Of a DNA stretch of 64,000 nt, positions 37,600-50,300 are shown in pieces (position 1 is the first letter of the stretch; each line of letters begins with the position of its first letter). The position numbers and the translations under genes were made by a program. Source of the DNA: Melastoma dodecandrum (taxonomy: Eukaryota; Streptophyta; Magnoliopsida; Myrtales; Melastomataceae); NCBI GenBank assembly GCA_029817715.1, contig JARUPY010000474.1, forward strand, positions 3,472,001-3,536,000, read 5' to 3'. Under the pieces are notes generated by a model. That model was not told the origin of the DNA and did no database searches. It saw only the letters and a program-made list of their open reading frames with translations.

Positions 37600-38607
37600 T
37601 CAAACTGCCATGAGGAACTCCCTCACCGAGTTGCGGAGAACAATGATATCCGTGGCCTCTATACAGCGCTCCACGCACCTCCAGATACAGCTGCTTTCAC
37701 CCCCGCCGAGGCTTGACCCAGGCTTGGTGATGCACTTCTCGAAGCACTTCCCGCAAACGATCTACAAGGAAATTACAAGGGAAATAAATAGGATGAAAAA
37801 GGAGATAAAAAAGCCCTATTCCATAGCCATGATGGGTGTATTAACCAAGCAAAGAAATGGCCAGAATGGATTTGGAAAGGAATGGGCCCTTCCATTCCAT
37901 TCCTTCCCTTAAATCCTTCTACCCAGCAAACCATAAATGCAAAGCAGAGGATCCTTTCAATGTTTGTAATTTGTCATATCAACGATATAAGGGTGGATAG
38001 ATGACTTGATATGTTCGGGATAGAGGCATACTGTATGCAACCCAGCAGTGACCTGATTCAGTTGCAGTAAAAGGACCCCGCATGACGATCGACCAAATCA
38101 GACCCATTGAAATCCTGTTACATTGACAAAATACATATCTCGGCCAATGCAAGTACCAGCCACGAACAGCGGATCCGAATAACCATCTCTAGTAGACCAA
38201 TAATTGGCACTATCTAACTAACTACAAACCGGGGGAGGGGGGTGGAACCACCAGGAAACCCTTATTCCTGACGCTAATCCTCCAAATGTCCAGGCAATCA
38301 CCTCCAGATCCAATCCCGGAATCACACGCTTCATGTTTCCCCAGACATTAAGCAATGAAAAACTGCTAATCAGAAACACCGGCCCGACGAGCAGGGAAGA
38401 TCAAACGCCGACGCCAGCGGTCGGATAAAGCGGCGCACCAACTCTGGCGGATCAAAGTTTGATTCCCGACAACATACATACCTCAAGGAACTTCTCGGCG
38501 TAGGCCTGGGCGAGCTGCCTCTTGAGCTGGCCCATGAACTCCTCCGTCGAGAACTACGAAGAAGTCGACGAACCACCGCCTATGGATGGAGGTGAGAAGG
38601 AATCCAT
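37600..38607 (-). pseudogene. TIM13: TIM13-like small Tim gene with premature stop
   Basis: Exon 1, 38607-38482, reads MDSFSPPSIGGGSSTSS, then TAG at codon 18 (38556-38554), then FSTEEFMGQLKRQLAQAYAE. Exon 2, 37761-37600, reads VCGKCFEKCITKPGSSLGG and CIWRCVERCIEAT, then an atypical tail. Intron 38481-37762 is GT-AG. TIM13 forms a hexamer with TIM8 in the mitochondrial intermembrane space and chaperones membrane-protein precursors; its twin CX3C motifs form two disulfides. Both CX3C pairs survive (CFEKC, CIWRC), but the stop, two extra Cys (IVCGK, VERC), S-to-W in the second motif and the altered C-terminus suggest loss of function. A Met a few residues after the stop (FMGQLK) could permit a shorter product. 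Family call strong, pseudogene status likely. Confidence 0.8.
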
Positions 38608-41600
38608 AGCTCCCCTCCCCCCCAAAAAAAAAAAAAAATCACCTTCCCCAATCCTCTATTGACTTGCTCAAAACCCTAATTTCGACTCCATTGGAATCCA
38701 TAGATTTCTACATGGGCCGGGCCTACTAAGGGGCCGACTCTGTGAGCCCAAATTGGAATTTGGGGTTACTTTTTTCGGTGGGGCCTGAAGAAACAAAAAG
38801 GCCAATCTGGACACGTAGATGATTGAGGGGTGGCAAAAGGGTTTTCTCCGTTAGGCAAATTTGGATAGATGGGTGTTTGTGTGTATGTGTAAATGTTTGT
38901 CATATTTTGAATTAGGCACATGGAAAGTGTGAAGGGGAAAATGAACCATGGTGGCGGAGGGAGTTAGGGAAATCGTGTCAGGGTTCGCGTTTCTCTATCT
39001 GGCCATGTTAGAAATCGTATCGGGATTTCATTTTACCTAAAAGTTAGCAATTAGGTGAAGGGTCCTAACTCTATGCCTTTCTCTATCCGATGTGAGACTA
39101 TTTCTCAACAGAGTGGTCTATAGAACAACCGAAAGAAAGCGACGAGTCCATGTATAAAATATATATAACCTTGTTGCCGGACGAGTGATGGGGGAAATGG
39201 CAATTCGAGTCCATCGAAGAGGGAGGGGGTGTTGTAATATGGAACTGAAAGAAAGCTCTTAAAACATCTTAGGATGAAAAGGGGAGGATTTTATTTTGTT
39301 TGGGATTGGCATTGGCATGTGTTTGGGGGGATGGAACAGAGATACTAAGGGGAAGAGGTAAAATCTAGGTGTGGGATTTCGGAGATGTGGAGGGTGGGAC
39401 AACAGGAAGGCAATGGTGTGGGGCTGGAATTACTAGTGGTGTCGTTGTTGTTCATGGTGGTCCTGTAGCAAATATCATTATTATATATTAATATTATTAT
39501 GTTAGAGTGAGAGGTGTTATTAAAAGCCGTGTGGTCCAATATCTACCTCCCTACAAATTAAACAACATGATGCAGAAAGTAGACACATAGCCCCCTCTCC
39601 TCTCCTCTCCACCCCCCATAGCTGCAACTGGCCATGATCTCTCTATAAAAATGGACCCCCTCTATTCGACTCATCCCTGCCCCAAGTTCATTTTGTTTTT
39701 TCTTCTGTTTCATTTGTCCACATTTTCACATGGGATTCAAGGTTTTTGTACCAAGAAGAACATGATTACTACTCCCCCCCACCCCCCCTGTTTGGGAGGG
39801 GAGATTTGATTCTTTCCAGCTATTCTGTACAAAACGTGCTTCTAATTGTCCAAACCCTGAACCCAACCAACCCCATTGTTTACTTGCCTGTTTCCATTAG
39901 GGTTTCGTGCATGAACTTTTTACTTTTTTCTTACTGGGGCAAGATATGCATGCATTATATATCTGGGGAATGAACGAAGAGATTGAACCGAACCCAGATG
40001 GCGAAGGCTGCTTCTTGTTGTTGATGATGATTTTGCTGTAGTAGTAGTAGCAGCAGCAGTAGCAGTAGGTATATTAGGTGATGTTGTGCTAGATAGTCAT
40101 TTTAGAGTGCCTTTCTTTATGTATAATGTCTGATGCTGGCGGCTCCAGTGGGATGGAAGGGCCAGGACAGCAAAGGAGGGGAGGAGGGGCCAGACTGTCT
40201 GATTAATACACACACACATACACTTAGATCACAAATTGACTCGTCATGGGACCAAAAAATTTTATCACGCCTGACAACAATGAAAAGAAAAAGAAAAGAG
40301 AGGGTGGGCACAATCCCCCCCCCCCCCCCCCCACCACCACCTCCTCAAGCCCCATTATTCATGCAACACTCGAATAAAGCAAAAATATGAAAGTGGGATG
40401 CGTGTGTGTGAGAGAGAGAGAGAGAGATGGACAGATAGATCTGACCATCTAAAAGAGAAAACAACTGCTCCTAGGTTAGGGAGGGTGGGAGGGGATTGCC
40501 CTACAACCCTCCCTCTACTAGGTTTTTAAGTTCTTTATTCCAAAAGGAAACAAAAGGAAAGAAATCTAACGGGGTAGAAAGAAGCCGTGGGATGGGGTTT
40601 GAGATGAGTTCAGACGGGAGGGGAGCAGCTACCACGTGGTTTTAAGGTAGACCTCTCCCGAACTCAAACATCCTCCCCCTTCTTTCTTTCGGTTGATCTC
40701 GGTCTTAAAATCTAGTTCCATGAAAAAAGAAGCCGCTCACTTATAAATCCCCACTTGCTTGCTCCTCTCCTTTTTTCAGACACAACTACTTATCCTTTCC
40801 TTTCCTACTCCTACTCGTCGGTTTCTTCTCATCCTCCCTCACCCCATTGTCTGGATCCGACCAGGGATTTCCCAAAGGTCCAGAAGTAATTGGTTCGTGT
40901 GTTTAGTATCGAACGAGGCCGAGGAAAGGGATAGATAAGAGTTAAGAGTACTGTCTCTCGGGACACTTCAGAAAAAATAAAAAATAAAAACCCACTTGGG
41001 ATGGCCCTCGCAACAACCAACCAAAAACAATGAAACAAGAAAGAATCACACACACAAACGACATGATGATTATTACCTTGTTATACTTACTATTCATGTT
41101 TAGTGAATTTGAGGCATGGAAGTTAAAAAAAATTTCTAAACACGTGACGACGACGACGACAACATTATCTTATTTCCTACGTTTAAACTACGGTACGGCT
41201 CGTTGGTTCATATTCCTTGGTCGATCCAAATGATTGGGGGTTGGCATCCTTTTTGTCGATTCAAATTATTTTTTTTTTTTCAGGTGAACTGTCTAACGTG
41301 ATTGGATGGTTTGGGGAATGCATGACTCTCGTTGCTTTCTCAAAATTAAACAAGTGGGGGGGGGGGGGGGGGGGGGGGGGGGGGTGTTTTATCTGGGCTT
41401 AAAAGGGAACTTCGGAATCCCCACGCTAACACCCGATTTCATGTTCAGATAGTGGAGTGGAGAGTTAGCCCAGCCACCGTTCAAACTGACCAAACTTAAG
41501 TACGTACTTACCAATTTGTTTTAGTCCCACTTAAAACAACAAATGAAAATACATAACATGACACACGTTAATTAAGAATAAACGTAACCCTGTTCCGTAA

Positions 41601-43026
41601 ATGTTAACTAAATAAAACCGGCCCTCTGGACCACTTTTTATTGCATTAGCGATGCGTTGATATCATCGTCCACCCACATGAAACTTGTGAGGCATACATA
41701 CATCCCATCACTCGGAAATAATTGCTTCCGTGAGCTTAATCAACATTAACCACGTTGGTTTGGCACTAAATTCTTGGACCATAAAAAGACACAACAAGTC
41801 AGTACTTTTATCGTATCTCATGGCCAAATAGTAATTAAATATTTGAGTTATTATTATGGGATGAAAGGGGGATTGGCATTTGGACAGTGGCCTCCCCTAT
41901 CTATTCCTCAAAACTCATTATTGAGCCTAAAGCTATGCTCCCTTATTTTGGAGCAATCAAAGTTAGGATGTACTCACTCAACTCACCCTAAAATCCTCTC
42001 GACCAAGTTGTCGAACAGTCCATGATATCTAATTTTCTCCTACTGACCAACTCTAGTTATTATTGTGCCATTGAATGATCATGATTTTTAGTATTATCAA
42101 AGATTAGTGAAGCGAAAGCATATGGAAAGCATGGGGGGAAGGGGAGGGGGGTCAAATAGTCAGTGCCTAATCAAAACTAAGGAGCAAGCACTGCACTCAC
42201 TGAATGAATCCCCCTCATCAAACCAGAAAAAAGACAAGGGAAAGCCCATCAATGTACAATAAAAGAATGAACTCCCCAAGGATGAGCATATTTTCAAAGG
42301 GCAGAACAGAGAGATAGTGTAAGTAGGGGGGTGGGGGGGACGAGGATTATGAAAGGGACAACCTCACATGAGCCCAACCAGATATTACATGTGTGTCCCC
42401 ACAACAACACATCACACACACACACACACTCACATAAACACAATAAACACATCTCTTTTAACCTCCTCATTCTTACCTTCCCCCTTTCCTATCTCACTCT
42501 CTCTTTTTTCTCACCCTCAATCAGCAAAAGTGAGGATTTCTTCCTCTCTTTTCCCTTTTCTTTTTGGGTTCCAACCAAGAAAGAAAAACACTTACTTGAG
42601 AGGAGGAAAGAACAGATCAAGTAAAAATTCCCCCCTTTTTTTCCACCTTCTTTTTAGTAATGTCAAGGGTCAAACTACTGGAGAGATTTGGAGGCATACC
42701 TTGAAGCAAGAAACCCACAAAGAGGGGGAGTAGAAGTGTAGAGAAGAGAAGTTTTGGGGAAGAAAGAAAGAAGAAGAAGAAGAAAGTGGAAAGTGTTGTT
42801 GTCTTTCTTTTTTTTATATCTCTCCATTCCATCCATCCCTCCTCTTCCTCCTCCTTCTCCCCAATTATGATATGATATGATATGAGCCTTAGTCTGAGTG
42901 TTTCCTTCATGTTTCCATGCCAACACCAACCACAATTTTCTACCCTAAATCAGTGCTTACCCTAGACAGGAGGAGCAAATACCATCGAGGGTGTGCGAAA
43001 GGTGACATTTTGGGAGGAGGGTAGTG
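38608..43026. other. Intergenic, 4.4 kb, simple repeats; leader of the NGATHA gene at its right end
   Basis: No supported gene. Simple sequences: a TAG/CAG trinucleotide tract near 40037-40068, C18 at 40315-40332, (GA)n at 40410-40427, G29 at 41356-41384, (CA)n near 42413-42430, and an ATGAT repeat at about 42866-42885. A TATA-like CTCTCTATAAAAATGG is at 39639-39654, but no coding exon follows. The last 500-600 bp are pyrimidine-rich and probably the NGATHA 5' UTR. Confidence 0.5.
41356..41384. repeat. G29 homopolymer
   Basis: Uninterrupted run of 29 G residues, the longest of several G/C tracts in the window. Confidence 0.9.
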
Positions 43027-44322
43027 ATGGATTTCATGCGAGCAAGGGATGAGGGTTTCAGCGATGCCGACGGATTCACCTCCTCCTCCTCCCAAGTTAT
43101 CAATAAGCAGGAGGAGGTGGCCACCGACCCCCGGGTTTCCTCCTCCTGGTTGTCTTGCCCTGCTGCCATTCCCAGTGGATCCGAGCGTGAGGACGATTCC
43201 GATAAGCTCGACCTCATGGAATCTTCCCCTCGGGAGGTTGAGGTAGCAGAGCCCAGGCGGGATCCGACCCCAGTTGAGAAGGAGCACATGTTCGACAAGG
43301 TTGTCACCCCGAGCGACGTAGGGAAGCTTAACCGCCTGGTGATCCCCAAGCAGCACGCAGAGAAGTACTTCCCCCTAGACTCTTCCACAAACGAGAAGGG
43401 GCTTCTCCTCAACTTCGAGGACCGCCACGGGAAGCCCTGGAGGTTCCGCTACTCTTACTGGAACAGCAGCCAGAGCTATGTGATGACTAAAGGGTGGAGC
43501 CGCTTTGTCAAGGAGAAGAAGCTGGATGCTGGCGACATCGTCTCGTTCCAGCGGGGCGTTGGGGATGCTGGTAAGGACAGGCTATTCATCGATTGGAGGA
43601 GGCGCCCGGACGTCCCACCGCCAGGCTCGGTCCCAGGGGGCTTCCCAGTCTTGCCCGGCCACTTTGCGTTTCACAGGGCCGCTGCTGCACCATGGAGCCC
43701 GTTGATTCTACGTCCAGGGGGCCCAAGGGACCCCTTGCAATTAAACAGCATGAATTACGGCTCTTACTGGCACAGGTACGGCGGAGGAGGGGGAGGTACT
43801 AGTAGCGGTAGCGGCGGTGATGGCTGTGGTTACGGCTACGGCAGTATTGTGAACTTAAACCACTGCGGTGGCCTAAATTCTGTGTACTACATTGCACCTC
43901 CGCAAATGCCCGGGGCAATTGGAAGCGGCGGTCCCGATTCGGCAGGCAATCAAGGCGGGAACGACGAGCGGGCTGTAGTGTTCAATTCGGTTCCGGTTGT
44001 GCAAGGAAAAGCAGCCGCGAAGAGGCTAAGGTTGTTCGGCGTAAACATGGAGTGCCCACTCTCGGAATCCGACGAGCATGACGTGGTATTATCTTCGACA
44101 TCGATATCACATGCTCGAAATCATCACCACCAACATCATCATCATGAGCCGCAACAAGCGCATCACCATCAGCACGCAACGACTTCTCCGGGTCTCCAGC
44201 TGCCTCCACAGTTGAGACTGTACGACGGAACCCCAGTGCTTAGGCAGCCTCCGCAGCCCTCGGCCGACTTCTCGAACAAAGGCAAGGCGTCGTCGTCCAT
44301 GTCCTTGGATTTGGATATTTGA
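43027..44322 (+). CDS. NGA1: NGATHA (NGA) B3-domain transcription factor
   Basis: Intronless, 431 residues, start [16 protein letters not shown]. The B3 domain is at residues about 87-195: [20 protein letters not shown], then [20 protein letters not shown] and [12 protein letters not shown], ending LFIDWRRRP. There is no AP2 domain, so it is NGA rather than a TEM/RAV1 protein. The C-terminal half is Gly-rich then His-rich and contains [12 protein letters not shown] (about 332-343), the RLFGV repression motif of this clade that recruits TOPLESS-type corepressors. The end [13 protein letters not shown] resembles the conserved NGA tail. NGA proteins are nuclear factors that shape leaf margins and style/stigma, partly through auxin biosynthesis genes. 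The chosen ATG is the first in frame after GTG at 43024. A G19 run begins 11 bp after the stop. Confidence 0.95.
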   Translation: MDFMRARDEGFSDADGFTSSSSQVINKQEEVATDPRVSSSWLSCPAAIPSGSEREDDSDKLDLMESSPREVEVAEPRRDPTPVEKEHMFDKVVTPSDVGKLNRLVIPKQHAEKYFPLDSSTNEKGLLLNFEDRHGKPWRFRYSYWNSSQSYVMTKGWSRFVKEKKLDAGDIVSFQRGVGDAGKDRLFIDWRRRPDVPPPGSVPGGFPVLPGHFAFHRAAAAPWSPLILRPGGPRDPLQLNSMNYGSYWHRYGGGGGGTSSGSGGDGCGYGYGSIVNLNHCGGLNSVYYIAPPQMPGAIGSGGPDSAGNQGGNDERAVVFNSVPVVQGKAAAKRLRLFGVNMECPLSESDEHDVVLSSTSISHARNHHHQHHHHEPQQAHHHQHATTSPGLQLPPQLRLYDGTPVLRQPPQPSADFSNKGKASSSMSLDLDI

Positions 44323-47300
44323 AACCAGAAAAGGGGGGGGGGGGGGGGGGGAAAGGAATAGTTTTTTTTCTTACATAGTATGGAGTTTGAACTTTCTTTC
44401 TTTTTTCTTTATTTATTTCTCAAATTTTTAGCTGCAATATTCAACTGAGGGGAGAAGAAAAAAGAAAAAGAAAAAAGAAAAAGAATTGGAGAATGTTTAA
44501 ATCTTATTTATCTAAAACAACTAATGTTTTTGGCTGATGAACAGAAAGATCACATGGAACACAAAAAACTTTCTGCTTGATCTTCATCTTTTAATTTTTT
44601 TTTAAATATTTATTCTGGGGGTCACACACAGACACAGACACACACACACACCTTGACATGTAACTGTTGAATTGGGCATGAAATTCCTCTGCAATGTGAA
44701 ACCAGCGCAGCCGTCCTAAAAATAGCAGCAAACCCAGAACTTTGTCTCCTATTTTCTTCTTCCATTTTACCCGTTTACATGGCAATATGCTTTTCACCTT
44801 CAGTTAATGTTTGCTCCCTCAACCCCAATTTATATTCCTGGTTTCAAGGAAACATAAGTGAGGTGTCCGTGCCTGTGCCTGTGGCTGTTTGTGTGTGTAA
44901 TGCATACACAACACATTGTCAAAGCCAGGTGAGGGTTATATCTAGAAATCTTTTAACAAAGAAAGAGAGAAAGCACAGTTTGGTTTGTTTTGTTTGATCC
45001 TGTCGCGGCTGCAGAGAAGTCTCAGAGGGATATAAAACAAGGGAAAGAAAAGGACATTGTATTTAAGGTATGACTCCCCCTTCCATTTATTTGTTTATTT
45101 ATCTGCTATTCAAATAGCTTTCCCTGTTTAATTCTGCTCATCCTCCTCCTTACTATTTTACTTTCCTGTTCGTGATTTAAATTCCCGGTTGGCTTTTTCA
45201 ATGGCTTCCCCGATTCCCTTCTCTTAATATACTTATATATATAGATAGAAACCATGGATGTTGTGCCATTCCATTCCATCCACACCAAAAGTCAACTGTT
45301 CCATTACTCCTGCAACCCTGCCTGCATTTATTTCTGAGGCAAAATAGCCCGGTATATATCATTCATTCATTATTAGAACTATGCTACTTGTTTTGGATTG
45401 TGGTCTTGATTCCGTCATGAGAGGGCCGGTTTAGTATTCATCTATGGCAACAATTCTCCTAATTCGGTGGGGCAGAGGGGACCTTGGTTTAATGGTTGAT
45501 CTTTGATTGTAGGAGATTAAGATATAGAGAACTGCTGCATTTTGACGTTTTTGGCTATCATTTGTTGGGGGAGTTGCAGAAGCATATGATCTATGTGGTG
45601 ATTGGGGTGTACGTGCATGCGGTTGCGCCTGCATTTGGGTGAGAAAAACTCCAGTAGTATGACATATCTGTTTCCCTAGAACTTGTGATGAGAGCTGCTG
45701 TTGAGGTGGGGCGTTTTACGATTTCGAAGATACACAGTTCGGGATATATATTGAGGGGGGGCTCTCATTGCTGCTCTTTGGAGTTATTTGCAAGATTTAA
45801 TACAGCATTTATGCTCGAGTGGTTACCACTGTAGGAAAGAGTTGCTTCTTTTCCTTTTGTTTTCTTTTCTTATGCGAGCGTATATGGCCATTACATTTTA
45901 GGGCAAAGTACTAAAACTTGCTCCTCCTTAATCGCCATTCATGTGTTTGGAAGTGCATCGGCTTCGAACCCTTCTCTAATCTGTTTGCTTCCCGATTCCG
46001 GTAGGTGGGATGCCCGAATCCCGTCAATATGTTTTATTTTACCTAACTTCGGTTTTTGATTAGATTAGTACGAAGAATTCGAAGGTGGCACTTTGCATAC
46101 ATGCTTTTTCGTTCCAAAGACGGACCGCTCGAACGAGAGGTTCGGAATAATGATACGATGCTTCTTCCTCCTCCAATGCTTTCCATGTTGGGATCGTTGT
46201 TCTTGAGTTCGTTTTTCAAATACCATCGCCAAATCAAAATCAGTGGACGAGCCCTCGAATGTTCTTGCCTCATTCTTTTTCTTAAATTATTTACCAAATC
46301 ATTCCCTCGTGCAAAAACACAACATTTTTATCTATTTCTTTGCCTATCAACGAGACTCGAACTGCTCATATATCGAAGACATGCTCGGAGCATCCCCAGT
46401 TCACGGTAACAAATCGTACTTCCCACACGCAGGCTTATGTGATAAAGCCGAGGACCTATCAACATGAAGCAAAGGAGAAGCAGTAGTACATAAGATCCCG
46501 AAAGCCTCGGGTGGACCATACAGATCATTATCCAAAGACCCCAAAACTTAGACACCCTGTCGCGCCCCGCAACGAAACCGATTAGTGACCCGGGTAAGAT
46601 CACGAACCGGTATAAATAGACAATGGCGTATGGTTAGGGAACAAAATAAAGGAGTTGGAGGGGGGATGGGGAGAGGACCAAACCTGCTTCAATTCCGATC
46701 GCTAGGAGACAAACGATCCAAGGGACAGCTCGGGGTCCCCAAAGATATTGAAAAAGACTTGTTCCTGACAAATTTCACACACACACCCCCTCCTTTGGAA
46801 TCGTGTCTCACGGACTCGTTTTCCTCTCTTTTCTTTTTTGTTTATCTTCAAGATGAACAGTGTATGGATACATATCTTTTAGGCAGACATTGGAAGGATC
46901 TCTGAAACGATTGTCTCTCTCTCTCTCTCTCTCACACACACAGACACAAACACACATCATCGGCCGAAAACATAGTCCCCCCACAAAAGGGATTATTCCC
47001 CCAACCAAACAAATCCATCCACCCCGAAGCCCTAGCCTAGCTCACATGGGGAGAAAAGGGCAAGTAGATTCGGGTGAAGCTGAAAGGGGGCGGTCCATAT
47101 TTTGGACTAGAAAATGAGAAGAGGAGCTGAGTAAGTAAAAAACGTAAGTCTCGTTTTCCCAAGAAATCAAAAGCCAACGCAGACAGCCCTCGGAATCAAA
47201 GTATGATTTGGTATTGGTATTGTTATTGTTATTCTTTTAAGGTTTGTTGGGTTGTTTGTTTATGTAATAAGAGAGAAAAATTGAAGGAAAAATGAGTGGA

Positions 47301-50300
47301 GTTATGCGGGGAGCTGCATGACAGACATCTTGTTAAAAAAACACTAATGAACATTGTGTGTACGTGTTGTTCTTTTTGTTGACGCAATTAGAAACTGTCC
47401 CAAACCTTACTGAATGCTATAAATCTACCAAATAACACATATCATCACAATCACCCCCCCCCCCCCCCCTCCCTCCCCATTTCATAACACGGGTTCGATT
47501 GGACGGGTGTTCGTTCCCCCTGTTGTTGTTTTCTATGTTTCTCCATATCCTCTCTGTGTCTCTGCTGCTCTTTTGCCTCATTCAATGCTCTTCTTTTAAA
47601 TAGTAATGCATCCAAAACCAACCCCAAGAGAAGGAGAGCCAACCCTACCCCCCCCCCCCCCCCCCCAAAAAAAAAAAAGACTATTCAATCCCATGAACCA
47701 ACCTCCCTACCCCAAGTATTATATTATTGTGTCCCCAAGCTGACTCAAAGGAAAGAAAGAGGATGTGGGGGAGATTGGGAATACGAATTGTCAATTTGTT
47801 TCGTATATGTTTAAAGGGAGTGGGAAAGAAAGTGATGTGTCAATGGATTGGTATCTTCTTTCTAAACACCCACCACACCACACCCTCAACAACAATCATA
47901 CGCTAACAGTAAAAGTTCTGAGTGAGAGAGAGTGAGTGAGTGAGGGGCTACAAGTTCTTAAACACAAATGATTACACCTAAATGACTAAGATCATCATCA
48001 TCATCATTAGTCCTAATTTGAATAACTCGGAAAAGGGAGCAATGTCACTGCTGTCATCCATGGAGGAAGGGAGGGAGGGATGGGGTCCCTCTGTCCAAAG
48101 GGGTACTCTCTATTCGACAACTCTCCATTTCTATAACAATCTGAATATAATAATTGGAATTTGAAAAACTCAGCCTATTTTCTCCCTTTTTTTTAATTGT
48201 ACTTTCTGGGCGGAATAATCAGCAGAGGGAAGAAGGAGGAGAGGGGGGGGGGGGGGGCAAGGGGGGGGGGTTTTGCATGGACCACGTTGACGTACATTTT
48301 CCTCCTTTTTATTATTTTCCAAAACTTTTATTGCTTAACCCAACCCTTTTTCGCAAAATACGAATCTGCCGATTTTTTTTATCCTGAATTTTAAATCTTT
48401 TTTTCTTAAATAATGCCCAATAAGTCAAAATTTTAATTTATAATACTTTCACGTGGCTTATTTAACTTTAATTTTTATTCATTTTTAGATCATCATCATA
48501 AAGGATTTTATAGGCTAATAAAGGTCCTAATTATGTCATAATAGATTCGAATTTTATTTTATTTTTCATAATAATCTACCCACATAGAATAAACAAAAAC
48601 TAAGTAAGCCAAGTTAAATAATGAAAGCATTTTGTTAGGAAAAATGAAAAATTTGATATAAAAAGTTATAATCGGGTCATAAAATAGAATATTTAAAATA
48701 TCAATTTAATTTCAGAAAAGTTTTCTAAAGGAAAGTTTTTAAAATTTTAAGATATCCATTTTAATCGATATTTTACGTTTTTTTTATATATAACTATTTA
48801 GGAATTCGTAGGCAGCTCTGCTTTGTAATAATTTTCTTTTGTATTTTGATGGGGTTGTTTTGTAACTACCCCCCCCTAAAAGTCTTTGATAGACATGAGT
48901 CGTTGTTGGTCACAAAGCAGCTGGACTTGTATCAGGAAATAAAGCAACAAATGGAAGCGTTCCTGATCAGAGAGGGAAGCAGGCGAAAAAATATTATATC
49001 AGAACAAGGAGGAGGAGGAAGTGAAAGGCCCGAACAGAGATCATTGAAAAAAGAAGGTGTGAGATTGACAAAGTAGAAAGAAGAAGGAGGGTCCGCCAAA
49101 CAACGACCACTGCGAGATGTAGAAATATTTCCTCCCCCGATGATGTATGAACACGACGTCGAGTCGTGAGTAAAGGGGTGGGGGGGGGGGGGGGCGTGGG
49201 AGGTAGTGGAGAGGGGACGCACATCCGGACACGTGGATTCACGTACTCCCCCGAGGATAGTTGAGAGAAAAGAGGAAAATGAGAGGGGGTGAAAGCAACG
49301 GATCAATGGAGGAGGGGCAACTTTAGACAGCCACCCATATGTATGTATGTAAAATGGTACGACATTAAGCTCTGCTGTATGTAGTCGTGGCCCGTACCCC
49401 CGTTGTTACATGTACAAAGTTAAAAGTCGAGAAAAATTCGGATCTCCACGTATCTTACATACATGTGTAAGTCAGGATGGGTTGGATGAAAGTTAGCAAG
49501 CTTCGACGCTCGCTCAGACTGCTAGCTTTTAGTTTCTGCACTACACCCATATGTCCCTTCTTCTTACCCTACATACCCCATCCCGGCAAACTCTTTTTCA
49601 CCGAAACGGCATGCGTAGTCGTACCATTCAAAGCGCGCGAGATTCGGTCCGGTTCCATCTGTGTTGCCTGATTCGATACTGGGTCCCGTCCATATTGGTT
49701 CCTTGGATTGCATTGGGATCACGATCGATCGAGACAATGGAGTTATGACCACTTGGGAGTCGAATTCGCCCCCGCCCCCCCACCCCCCCACATTGATGAG
49801 ATAACTTTGTCCCGACTTCATCTTCATGTGTCCATGACTCCCCCTAATTCAATGAAGGTTCTTCTGCCTCGGGCGTTCAAGAACGCGTCCCAAGTATATT
49901 CCAATTCCAAGATGCAGGCCTCTCGCGGGCATTGGTGCGGCCGAACTTGTTGTGACGTGATTTAAAAGCTTGAGGACCATTATGGATGGCATGGTCCAGT
50001 TTTTTGTCACGAGCGATGAGCAACAAGAACACCCCCGATAAAGGAAGGGATTTGGGGTGTGGCGGTGTGTTGTGCTGCGTCGCCCACAAAGATCAAATGG
50101 ATCCACGTAACTTTTTGCTTTTGCTACTTTTTTTCATCTTTATTTTTTCCTCACAAGCAAACAGAAAAAAGGAAAAAATTTGTCAAAATTCACGAATAGG
50201 GAAATTCTAGAACATTTTTTTCTCTTCGGTTTTGAGAGAGAGAGAGATCGTTAGAGAAATTAGAAAAAGGACATGTGGGAAACGAAGGTCGGCAGAGGCA

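Noticed and set aside
46056..46603. Overlapping ORFs on both strands (117 and 91 codons)
   Set aside because: No family motif, no codon signal or splice structure I could support.
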